Shown piece after piece: positions 9,304 through 17,130 of a stretch of DNA of 64,000 nucleotides. Made by a program: the position numbers and the translations under genes. Location: NCBI GenBank assembly GCA_003156715.1, contig PMHO01000042.1, positions 87,900 through 151,899 on the forward strand, in the 5' to 3' direction. The notes below the pieces were generated by a model. It saw only the letters and a list, made by a program, of their open reading frames with translations, was not told the DNA's origin and did not search any database. Position 1 is the stretch's first letter. Every line of letters begins with the position of its first letter. The stretch is from Candidatus Tityobacter terrigena. Lineage in GTDB: Bacteria > Vulcanimicrobiota > Vulcanimicrobiia > Vulcanimicrobiales > Vulcanimicrobiaceae.

Positions 9304-12300
9304 CTGCGTCGCCACCAGACGAACAGTCCGCTCGTCGCGGCCGCGAGCAGGAGTACGAAACCGATCATCCCATGCCGCCCGGCTCTCTTTGAGGCGGCCT
9401 GCATGTCTGTCATGTAGCGCAGCTCGGGCAAGGCATCATCCTTCGGCTGGTCGCGGTCGTCAAGCGCCATCTTCAACACTTGGGCCGGATGCAACGCCTG
9501 GCGGCTTGTCGTTTGCGCGATCTGCTCGCGGCAGCTAAATCCATTCGCCACGATGATCGTATGCTCGTCGGCGGCCCGCACTTTGGGTAAGAGAACGCGC
9601 TCGCCGACCGCGCGCGACACGTCGTAGTGCTCTGCATCGAACCCAAACGGGCCGGCCATACCGCAGCACCCGCTATCCGGGAGCTCGTAGTCGAGCCCCA
9701 TTGCATTGAAAAGCGCTCGCTCGCCGGATGTATCCAGGATCGATTTCTGATGGCAATGCTCCTGCACGAGCGCCTTGCGGACGAGGCGCGGCGGCACGTA
9801 GTCCGGCGCCTTCTGGGCGAGAAACTCGGTCAGCAAGTAGGTCTGCGCCTTAAGCCGCTTTGCGTCTTCATCGGGACCGAGCAGATTGACCATCTCGTCG
9901 CGGAAGACGGAGACGCAACTCGGCTCCAGGCCGACGAGACACGTTCCGCCGCGAATCTGCGGGCGCAGCGCGTCGAGGACTTCGCGTAGCATTCGCTTGG
10001 CCAATGGCAACATGCCATAGTCGTAGAGCGGGCGTCCGCAGCAGAGCTGCATCGCCGGAAGCGTTACGCGGAAACCCGCGTCCTCGAGGACCTCGACCGC
10101 GGCCTGCGCCGTCGTCGGATGAAAGTGGTTATTCCAGGTATCGGGCCACAGGAGCACCTCACCCCTTGGCGCCGGGCGCTCAGATACCGGACGCGCTGCA
10201 AACCATGCGCGAAACGTCTGCGGGGCGAAGAGCGGGATTCGTCGTTGTGGCGCGATTGAAATGGCGGCCTTCGCGATGTCGCGCAAGAGCGGCATCTGCG
10301 TGAGCGCGTTAACGACGCCAGGTGCGAGTGACGCGAGGCGCGCCCACCAGTACATCAAGCCGAAAGCGTAAGCAGAGATCGGGCGCCGTCGGTGCTCGTA
10401 ATAGTGCGAAAGAAACTCCGCTTTATACGTCGCCATGTCCACGTTGACCGGGCATTCGCCCTTGCAGCCCTTGCACGAAAGGCACAAGTCCAGCGCGTCT
10501 TTGACGGCTTCGTCTTGCCAACCGTTCTTCATCGGATTGCCTTCGAGCATCTCGAAGAGCAATCGAGCACGCCCGCGTGTCGAGTAGGCTTCTTCCTTTG
10601 TCGCCATATAGCTCGGGCACATCGTCCCGGTGTCGTGCTTGCGACACTTTCCGGTGCCGACGCAGCGGTTCGCGGCGAATGCGAAGCTCCCGTGGTCATC
10701 CTCGAAGGCAAAGTGCGTTTTTGGCTCCCACGGCTCGTAGTTTGTGCCCCAGCGCAGGTTCTGATCGAGCTTGTACGGGCGGACGACCTTGCCGGGATTC
10801 ATCTTGTGCTGCGGGTCCCAGATCGACTTGAACTCCCAGAATGCTTGCACGAGCTCCTCCCCATACATGATGGGCAACAGCTCACCCCGCGCTTGGCCAT
10901 CCCCGTGTTCGCCCGACAGCGAACCACCATGCGCAACGCAGATGTGCGCCATCTCCGTGACGAACTTCCGGTACTTGGCAATGCCTCCGGCGGTGAACAA
11001 ATCGAAATCGATGCTCACATGGACACATGCTTGACCGAAGTGTCCGTAGATGGCGCCTTTGTAGCCGTACTCGTCGAGCTTCTGCTGGAACAACCGTAAG
11101 TAATCGCCCAGGCGCTTCGGATCCACCGCCGAGTCCTCCCAACCCGGGTAGTAGTCGGGCTGGTTGGGAATTTTCGAGGTCGATCCAAGCGCGTTGTCTC
11201 GGAAGGTCCAGAGCCGCTCTTGTTCCCCGTGGTCTTCGATAAGTTTCACGCTGGGAGGAGTAGGAAGGTGCTTCACTTCTTCCATGAGGCCGCGAGCCTG
11301 TGCCGACGCTTCTTCTTTAGTAAACCCGCCGAACTCGCAGATCAGCCAGCCTTTGCCGGCGGGGAACATCGAGCGGCCCGTGTCGGCGGCGCCTTTGAGC
11401 TCCATGTAGTGAAACATGGACTCGGCCATCCCCTCGAGCGCGATCGGCTTGTGCCCGTCGCACAGTGGAACGTGATCGCCGGCGATCGCCAAATCGGGGA
11501 ATCCCAGCATTAGAAGGACGCGATGCGGCGGGCTGGGCACCAATCGAACGGTGGCTTCGACGACCGTGACGCAGGTGCTCTCGGTGCCGACGAGGGCGCG
11601 GGCCACGTTGAATCCGTTTTCGGGCAGGAGTTCGTTGAGCGGAAAGCCGGAGACGCGGCGCGGGATTTTCGGAAAGCGGGCGCGGATCTGATCGGCATAT
11701 TTATCGCGCAGCGCTCTAAGCTGGGCATATATCTCGCCACGCCGGCCGCCGGCGGCGATGATCCCTTCGAGCTCGTCGTCGGTCGTCGGCCCGACGCGCA
11801 TTCGTAGGCCGTCGTATGTGACGATATCGAGTTCCTCGGTATTTTCTTCGGTCTTACCGGCCATCTGCGCATGCGTGCCGCAGGAGTTGTTCCCGATCAT
11901 GCCTCCGAAGGTATTACGGTCGTGGGTCGCGGGATCCGGACCGAAGGTGAGGTGCCGTTCTTCGGCCTTGTTGCGTAGGTCATCGTTCACACAGCCGGGC
12001 TGAACGCGCGCCGTTTTCCCTTCCCAATCGATCTCGATGATGCGGCTCATATGCTTGCTGAAATCCATGACCACGGCCGCGTTACAGGCCTCGCCGGCTA
12101 AACTGGTCCCGCCGCCGCGCGACAATACCGGCGCTCCGAACCTACGGCAGGCGGCGAGCGTTCGCTCTACATCCTGCGCATCCTTAGGGAGTACGAGGCC
12201 GATTGGAACCTGCCGGTAATTCGAGGCATCCGTCGCATACATGGCCCGCGTTCCTGCATCGAAGCGGACCTCGCCGCGCACGGTGCGGCGAAGTTCTGCT

Positions 12301-12419
12301 TCAAGTCCTGCGGCGTCGACGTCCGCCTGGTTGACGGAGTCTGGTCTCGCCGTGGGATGCGGAGCCGTAGCGTCGCGGCTAGCATCGTGCGCTCCAGCGG
12401 CACCGAGAATGCGAATCAT
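9300..12419 (-). CDS. FAD-linked oxidase fused to Fe-S/CCG-domain protein (D-lactate or glycolate dehydrogenase type)
   Basis: A 1039-residue fusion of a GlcD/D-lactate-dehydrogenase-like FAD domain with a GlpC-like electron-transfer module. In order: PP-loop FAD site GGGTSLAGEACN; FAD-oxidase C-terminal domain; a first cysteine group (CVGTGKCRKHDTGTMC); a second ferredoxin-type group CLSCKGCKGECP; two CCG motifs (QLCCGRPLYD and DSGCCGMAGP); and a C-terminal hydrophobic helix (MIGFVLLLAAATSGLFVWW) that could anchor it to the membrane. Likely oxidises a 2-hydroxyacid and feeds quinone. The ATG at 12419 lacks an evident ribosome site. It lies 25 bases after the dehydratase stop. Confidence 0.88.
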   Translation of the reverse strand: MIRILGAAGAHDASRDATAPHPTARPDSVNQADVDAAGLEAELRRTVRGEVRFDAGTRAMYATDASNYRQVPIGLVLPKDAQDVERTLAACRRFGAPVLSRGGGTSLAGEACNAAVVMDFSKHMSRIIEIDWEGKTARVQPGCVNDDLRNKAEERHLTFGPDPATHDRNTFGGMIGNNSCGTHAQMAGKTEENTEELDIVTYDGLRMRVGPTTDDELEGIIAAGGRRGEIYAQLRALRDKYADQIRARFPKIPRRVSGFPLNELLPENGFNVARALVGTESTCVTVVEATVRLVPSPPHRVLLMLGFPDLAIAGDHVPLCDGHKPIALEGMAESMFHYMELKGAADTGRSMFPAGKGWLICEFGGFTKEEASAQARGLMEEVKHLPTPPSVKLIEDHGEQERLWTFRDNALGSTSKIPNQPDYYPGWEDSAVDPKRLGDYLRLFQQKLDEYGYKGAIYGHFGQACVHVSIDFDLFTAGGIAKYRKFVTEMAHICVAHGGSLSGEHGDGQARGELLPIMYGEELVQAFWEFKSIWDPQHKMNPGKVVRPYKLDQNLRWGTNYEPWEPKTHFAFEDDHGSFAFAANRCVGTGKCRKHDTGTMCPSYMATKEEAYSTRGRARLLFEMLEGNPMKNGWQDEAVKDALDLCLSCKGCKGECPVNVDMATYKAEFLSHYYEHRRRPISAYAFGLMYWWARLASLAPGVVNALTQMPLLRDIAKAAISIAPQRRIPLFAPQTFRAWFAARPVSERPAPRGEVLLWPDTWNNHFHPTTAQAAVEVLEDAGFRVTLPAMQLCCGRPLYDYGMLPLAKRMLREVLDALRPQIRGGTCLVGLEPSCVSVFRDEMVNLLGPDEDAKRLKAQTYLLTEFLAQKAPDYVPPRLVRKALVQEHCHQKSILDTSGERALFNAMGLDYELPDSGCCGMAGPFGFDAEHYDVSRAVGERVLLPKVRAADEHTIIVANGFSCREQIAQTTSRQALHPAQVLKMALDDRDQPKDDALPELRYMTDMQAASKRAGRHGMIGFVLLLAAATSGLFVWWRRR

Positions 12420-12444
12420 CTAAAGGGGGTCCATCCTAAACGCG

Positions 12445-13557
12445 TCAAATGGCATAGCGTTCCGCATCGATCCGCCGCAACTCCAGGCCGATACCCGGGC
12501 GGGTCGAGTCGGGAGCGAGTTCGCCTTTCTCCGGATCACCGCTCCCATCGAAAAGCATGCACTCAATGCGAACGTGGTCGAAAAAATATTCGATGTGGCG
12601 CAGCTGCTTGCACGCCATTGCAGCATGCAGGTGCAGATGCGGGGCGCAATGCGTCGAGAGCGGAGTCATCGTGCTCTGGCACAAACCGTCAACGGCAAGC
12701 AAGCCCGAGAACCCGCCGCAGCGCGTCGCATCCGCTTGCAAAACATCGATGGACCGGGCTTCGATCATCCGAGAGAACGTGTAGAGATCGTATCCATACT
12801 CACCGGAGGAGATATCCATCCCAGCCGGAGCGCGTTCGCGCACGAACCGTGTCCCTGCGTAATCCTCGCGATAGACGGGTTCTTCGAACCACGTAACCCC
12901 CTGCTCGGCGAATTTCTGCGCGAGTCCTAGCGCTTGCTGCGTCGAGTATGCGCCGTTTGCGTCGACGAAGAGTTCGGTAGCCTCGCCGATCGCTGCGCGC
13001 GCGGCCGTAACGCGCTTCGTATCGGCAAGGGGTGCGCGTCCGACCTTCATCTTGACGCGCGGTATGCCGTCGTCCACCCAGCCGGCGAGTTGTGCGCAGA
13101 GTTCTTGTTCTGAGTACGCCGTAAATCCGCCGCTGCCGTAAACCGGGACGCTGGCTCGCGTGCTACCGAGCAATACGTACGCCGGAACGCCGAGCAGCTT
13201 GCCCTTCAAGTCCCACAGCGCGACGTCTACCGCGGAAACCGCCATCGAGGTGATTCCCCCGCGCCCCAGATTGCGAGTCCTTGCGTACATATCGTTCCAG
13301 CGGGCGCCGATTTGAAGAGCATCCGTTCCCACGATCGTATCGTATAAGATCGTTTCGATCAGCTTTGCCGTGGCGGCATCCGCGTAGGTGAAACCTATCC
13401 CCGTTTCGCCAGCTGCACGCACCTCGACATAGACGAGCGTCGTGGAATCCCACTGCAAGGTGCCATCGGATTCCGGCGTTGCGGTTGGTATCTTGTATGG
13501 ACGCACTTCGAGCGCATCGATGCGCGCGTCCGACCTTCGTGCGGTCGGCGGTGACAC
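12445..13557 (-). CDS. Mandelate racemase/muconate lactonizing enzyme family (sugar-acid dehydratase)
   Basis: A 370-residue enolase-superfamily enzyme. The KxK pair is KMK at residues 169-171; metal ligands are D199 (FVDANG), E225 (WFEEPV) and E253 (SSGEYG), and a late His appears in THCAPHLHLH. A basic residue on each side of the barrel is typical of acid-sugar dehydratases such as galactonate, gluconate or fuconate dehydratase, giving a 2-keto-3-deoxy acid; the exact acid cannot be told. A GTG start at 13557 lies three bases after the upstream TAA. Adjacent to the TPP enzyme and the FAD oxidase. Confidence 0.88.
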   Translation of the reverse strand: MSPPTARRSDARIDALEVRPYKIPTATPESDGTLQWDSTTLVYVEVRAAGETGIGFTYADAATAKLIETILYDTIVGTDALQIGARWNDMYARTRNLGRGGITSMAVSAVDVALWDLKGKLLGVPAYVLLGSTRASVPVYGSGGFTAYSEQELCAQLAGWVDDGIPRVKMKVGRAPLADTKRVTAARAAIGEATELFVDANGAYSTQQALGLAQKFAEQGVTWFEEPVYREDYAGTRFVRERAPAGMDISSGEYGYDLYTFSRMIEARSIDVLQADATRCGGFSGLLAVDGLCQSTMTPLSTHCAPHLHLHAAMACKQLRHIEYFFDHVRIECMLFDGSGDPEKGELAPDSTRPGIGLELRRIDAERYAI

Positions 13558-13560
13558 GGC

Positions 13561-15351
13561 TTACGTACGGGTGCCGCGATGCGGCAAGAGCCCCGCGACC
13601 ACTTCTTTGATTGATTCCCTGATCACGCCGCCCTCGTCGGGATCACCTTTCGAAAGCGCCGAGAAGAGGTTGTGGGCCTGCTGAAGAGTGATATGCGGCG
13701 GCAGCTGCGTGATGTTCGGGTCAACGACCGCATCGAAGATCACCGGGCGATCGGAGGCCAGAGCACGGTCCCACGCTGGCCCGATCTCTTCGTCCCGTTC
13801 GACCCGGATGCCGTTCAGGCCGATTTGATTGGCGTACTCGGCGTAATTAAAATGCGGCAAATCCTGGGAAGCTTCGTACTTCGGGTTGCCGCTCTCGATG
13901 CGCATCTCCCAGGTGACTTGGTTGAGATCCGAGTTGTTCATTACCAGAAAAATGAGGCGCGGATCCTCCCAGCGTTTCCAATATTTCGCAACGGTGAGCA
14001 TTTCGGCACTGCCGTTCATCTGCATCGCACCGTCGCCGGTGCACGCGATAACCGCGCGCTTGGGAAACGCAAACTTCGCCGCGATAGCGTACGGAACCGC
14101 AGAGCCCATCGTCGCCAGGCTGCCGGAGAGCGAAGATTTCATTCCGCGCCGCATATGGATGTTGCGGGCGAACCAGTTTGTCGCGGTGCCTGCATCGCCG
14201 GTCAGAATCGCGTTATCGGGCAGTCGCTCGTTCAATTCCCAAAAAATGAGCTGCGGGTTAATCTGCGCGCCCTTGACGTGGCAGCGCGCTTCTTCATCGG
14301 AGTACCAGCTCTTTAGATTCTTGGCGATCTTCTCCCGCCACGCGTTATCCATCTTCGGAAGTAGCAAGGGAAGCAGCGCCGATAGCGTTGTTTGGCTGTC
14401 GCCAATCAAATTAACTTCGGTCGGAAAGCGCAACCCGACATTACGCGCATCGATGTCGATCTGCACGCCGCGAGCCTGCCCTTCTTTGGGCAGGAACTCC
14501 GAATACGGATAGCAGGTGCCGACCATCAGCAGCGTGTCGCACTCGTTCATCATGTCGGCGCTCGGGCGCGTTCCCAACAATCCGAGGGTGCCCGTAACGT
14601 ACGGCAGATCGTCCGGAACCACGTATTTACCGAGCAAGGCCTTCGCGATTCCCGCACCCAAGCGGTCAGCAACCGCGAGTACTTCATCGGTCGCGTTCGC
14701 CGCGCCCTGCCCGACCATCACTGCCACGCGCTTCCCGTTATTGAGAACCTCGGCCGCGCGCTGAAGATCGTCCTGCCTCGGCACGACGACCGGCGCCGAG
14801 TACCCGACACTGCTACGCGTCATGTTGTGAGTACGAGGGGGGCGTGGAACGGCGTCTTCTTCTTGCACGTCTTTCGGTACGATCACGCAGGTGACGGCTC
14901 GAAACGCGGCCGCCGTGCGAACCGCCCGATCGACGACGTGACGCATCGCCGCGGGGTTCGAAACCGTGTAGACGTATTCGGTTACGTCCTGCAATAGGAC
15001 CTGAAGATCGACTTCCTGCTGATACGAACTTCCGAGCGCACTCGTGGCAGCCTGACCGACGACCGCTACGACGGGCGTATGATCCATCTTCGCGTCGTAA
15101 AGACCGTTGAGCAGATGGACGGCGCCCGGACCGGAAGTTGCCAGACAGAGGCCGACCTCACCCGTGAATTTGGCATGGGCGCACGCCATGAACGCAGCCA
15201 TCTCTTCGTGACGAACCTGAATAAACTCAAGTTTATCGCCGATTCGGCCGAAGGCACCCATGATTCCATTGATGCCGTCGCCGGGGTAACCATAGACCCG
15301 CCGAAAGCCCCAGTCGACAAGCCGCTCAAGTAAGAAGTCACTAGTGTTCAC
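13561..15351 (-). CDS. Thiamine-diphosphate enzyme, pyruvate oxidase/acetolactate synthase-like
   Basis: A 596-residue TPP enzyme with the usual three domains: N-terminal PYR domain with the activating Glu (VRHEEMAAFMACAHAKFTG), central Rossmann-like domain (GKRVAVMVGQGA), and C-terminal PP domain with the ThDP motif GDGAMQMNGSAEM ending in NN. The length and GYPGDGINGIM start fit the POX/ubiquinone pyruvate oxidase group rather than biosynthetic IlvB. I start at the GTG at 15351 (VNTSDFLLERL), with GGCGGAG 10-12 bases upstream; the frame is open to 15495 but upstream residues look non-coding. First gene of the nine-gene operon; would decarboxylate pyruvate to acetate or acetyl-P. Confidence 0.85.
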   Translation of the reverse strand: MNTSDFLLERLVDWGFRRVYGYPGDGINGIMGAFGRIGDKLEFIQVRHEEMAAFMACAHAKFTGEVGLCLATSGPGAVHLLNGLYDAKMDHTPVVAVVGQAATSALGSSYQQEVDLQVLLQDVTEYVYTVSNPAAMRHVVDRAVRTAAAFRAVTCVIVPKDVQEEDAVPRPPRTHNMTRSSVGYSAPVVVPRQDDLQRAAEVLNNGKRVAVMVGQGAANATDEVLAVADRLGAGIAKALLGKYVVPDDLPYVTGTLGLLGTRPSADMMNECDTLLMVGTCYPYSEFLPKEGQARGVQIDIDARNVGLRFPTEVNLIGDSQTTLSALLPLLLPKMDNAWREKIAKNLKSWYSDEEARCHVKGAQINPQLIFWELNERLPDNAILTGDAGTATNWFARNIHMRRGMKSSLSGSLATMGSAVPYAIAAKFAFPKRAVIACTGDGAMQMNGSAEMLTVAKYWKRWEDPRLIFLVMNNSDLNQVTWEMRIESGNPKYEASQDLPHFNYAEYANQIGLNGIRVERDEEIGPAWDRALASDRPVIFDAVVDPNITQLPPHITLQQAHNLFSALSKGDPDEGGVIRESIKEVVAGLLPHRGTRT

Positions 15352-15731
15352 GTCGCAGCCACTCCGCCTTTGGGTGATGAGATCGCCCTTATTGAGCCGG
15401 AGAAGTATTGCTGAGCGGTAGGTTGCTCGCCTTGCTTCGTTCGCCCCTAGGTGTTCTCCCCTCTTCTTTTCACAGAAAGCGGGAAGAATAAACACGCTGT
15501 GACGATTTGACCTAGGCTCCCATGACGTCTGCTTTCTTAAGCGGGCAAGCTGAGTCTAAACACAAACCTGATTGAAGCTCACTCGACTAAAGATCTAGCG
15601 TTCTCCAATCTCTTCGGCAGAGGTAACGTCAGCGCCACGACGCAGGGTCGATCGAAAGAGCCATGCCGCGATTACAAACTGAGTTGCCCCTTGCGGGATG
15701 GACATCGACGCTATGCTCGCTGCGTGCATTA
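15352..15731. other. Intergenic region with likely promoter of the nine-gene operon
   Basis: About 380 bases with no gene I can support. The leftward operon must start here. An inverted pair, CCTAGGT at 15447 and ACCTAGG at 15510, spans an AT-richer stretch (TTATTC and TTTCTGTG on the minus strand) and could be part of its control region, but I see no clear -35/-10 pair. Confidence 0.3.
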
Positions 15732-16013
15732 TCACCGATGGTCGATCAGAACGTGAGGACGCCCGGCGGTGCGACGCCGAGTGCCCTGCAGGAAATGCCC
15801 CAGGCGGTCAACTGCCGGGATTACCTCATGCTCCGCGTTCGCCAGCGCCTCGCGAACCGGTGCGCTGAGTTCGACGGACGGCGCAAGGGTCTGTGGCTCG
15901 ATCCCGATCGCGACGAAAGCGTGCGGTGACCGGCCGAGCAACGTCAACGCCGCGAGCAGGTCACACAGCGACGCCTCGTGGGCAGAGAGCGTGGCCCGCA
16001 GGATTGCCGGCAT
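15732..16013 (-). pseudogene. C-terminal fragment of a HyaD/HupD-type hydrogenase maturation protease
   Basis: The frame encodes LSAHEASLCDLLAALTLLGR, then FVAIGIEPQTLAPSVELSAPV and a helix ending AVDRLG. This order (xHExSLxDLLAxxxLLG, then VGxEPxxxxPGxxLSPxV) is the C-terminal half of the endopeptidases that trim the large subunit of [NiFe] hydrogenases. The N-terminal half, with the metal-binding Glu/Asp and the GxGN start, is missing, and a stop lies just before the homology. Upstream sequence belongs to the PRC-barrel gene. A truncated relic; no hydrogenase genes are in this window. Confidence 0.6.
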
Positions 16014-16585
16014 TATATTTCAGACGACGCGGCTCGGGAGCGATCATCCGTCGTCGATCGTAGCCGACCGCGGCAACGATCAAAGAACCTGCGGCTCGCC
16101 CTCGTCTTGCCGCCCTTTCGCGTAGACAGAATGGTCGTGCATAGTAGCCTCCGCCAACGAGGCCGGAAAGAACGGATACATGTACCCTGCCCCCAGTATG
16201 GAGAGAGGCCATAGTAACCGTAAAACGGCTCCCAATGCTCGCGAGGTGAGGCTACGACGAGGGCAGGGTCGTACGCGGGTGAATGTACGATACGCTCTCG
16301 TGTCTCGCGCACCCGCACTTCGTCTTTGGCGACGGTCGTTATCGCATCTACCGGAAGAAGAAAGTGCCGATCCCCGATCCCGAGAAAGCCACCAGCGCGA
16401 ATCTCCACCATCCGCACTTTCCGCTCGTCGTTATCGATGAAGATACCGCTTACGTGACCGATCTCTTCGCTGTTCTGATCGACTACTTTGCGACCGCGAA
16501 TGTCCAAGCTCGAGTCGGCGAGGACCAAGCCCGTATCCCTCAATTTTATAAGCGTAGTATCGCTCATCCGCTGTTGCTGGTTCAT
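16013..16585 (-). CDS. PRC-barrel domain protein with a probable frameshift near its C-terminus
   Basis: As read, a 190-residue frame; residues ~20-95 form a PRC-barrel (GRKVVDQNSEEIGHVSGIFI, then VRMVEIRAGGFLGIGDRHFL and LPVDAI), a small beta-barrel often found in membrane-associated or photosynthesis/ribosome-related proteins. After FYGYYGLSPYWGQG the frame becomes arginine-rich and unlike a protein. Moving one base at 16184-16195 (beside five Cs) restores the aromatic tail YMYPFFPASLAEATMHDHS and a TGA at 16080. Such tyrosine/tryptophan-rich ends are usual here, so I suspect an indel or sequencing error. ATG at 16585 has AAAGGA eight bases upstream. Confidence 0.7.
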   Translation of the reverse strand: MNQQQRMSDTTLIKLRDTGLVLADSSLDIRGRKVVDQNSEEIGHVSGIFIDNDERKVRMVEIRAGGFLGIGDRHFLLPVDAITTVAKDEVRVRETRERIVHSPAYDPALVVASPREHWEPFYGYYGLSPYWGQGTCIRSFRPRWRRLLCTTILSTRKGGKTRASRRFFDRCRGRLRSTTDDRSRAASSEI

Positions 16586-16710
16586 GGTGCGTTCCTTTCG
16601 CGCAATACGGGGGCATCGCGGCCTTGAGCCGGCGTGCCGAAAAGTGCGGTCCGGACCGAGAGCCTTCGACCGCCCGGAGCTTAACTATAGCGCAAACGGG
16701 CCGGAGCCAG

Positions 16711-16860
16711 TATCGTGAATTACATGGATCGACCAACGCGGAAGTGCCGCCATAAGACGTTGGCCTTCATTCGGACCAGCCGACCGGCTCGTCCTCACTG
16801 TGGCTCGATCGTGCTTTTTCACGATATGTTTGGCGTGACCCAAATGTTAAAATAGGGAGG
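16711..16860 (+). promoter_or_regulatory. Palindromic operator and activator-type promoter, copy 1
   Basis: A half-site TATCGTGAA at 16711 is followed ~90 bases later by a perfect inverted repeat at 16808-16825 (ATCGTG, six bases, CACGAT) and a -10-like TAAAAT at 16848-16853. The centre of the palindrome lies about 43 bases before the expected transcription start, the spacing of class II Crp/Fnr-type activation, and there is no good -35 box. The same arrangement recurs at 33713-33791. It would drive the acetate kinase-ManA gene through a ~270-base leader; it could also act on the divergent PRC-barrel gene. Confidence 0.5.
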
Positions 16861-17130
16861 TGCCCGTCAAAGCGTTGTCTGGAGCGTCCCGACAGAGCTG
16901 CTCGCAAGCGCTTCCGGTTCCCCTGGGCGTGCGACGGAATTTGCCAAAATGGGCTTCAACTGCCATTTGGACCGCACGATTACGCGGGACACAACGTCAA
17001 GCTACAGCACCGGTACCCATCCATGAGAATGACATACCGAAAAAGCGCGAAAAGCAGGCTCAACGAGTCTCGGTCCCCAGTAAGGCGATAATCGCACCGA
17101 GCACGAGTTGATTTCCAAACCGCGAATCGC
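16861..17130 (+). other. Leader region before the acetate kinase-ManA fusion gene
   Basis: About 270 bases between the predicted start of transcription and the ATG at 17131. An 83-codon frame runs here but has no family resemblance and biased arginine/serine composition, so I do not call it. No clear ribosome binding site precedes the 17131 ATG. Confidence 0.3.

Noticed and set aside
16860-17111. 83-codon frame directly after promoter copy 1
   Set aside because: GTG sits on the predicted transcription start, so no leader for a ribosome; no family likeness.
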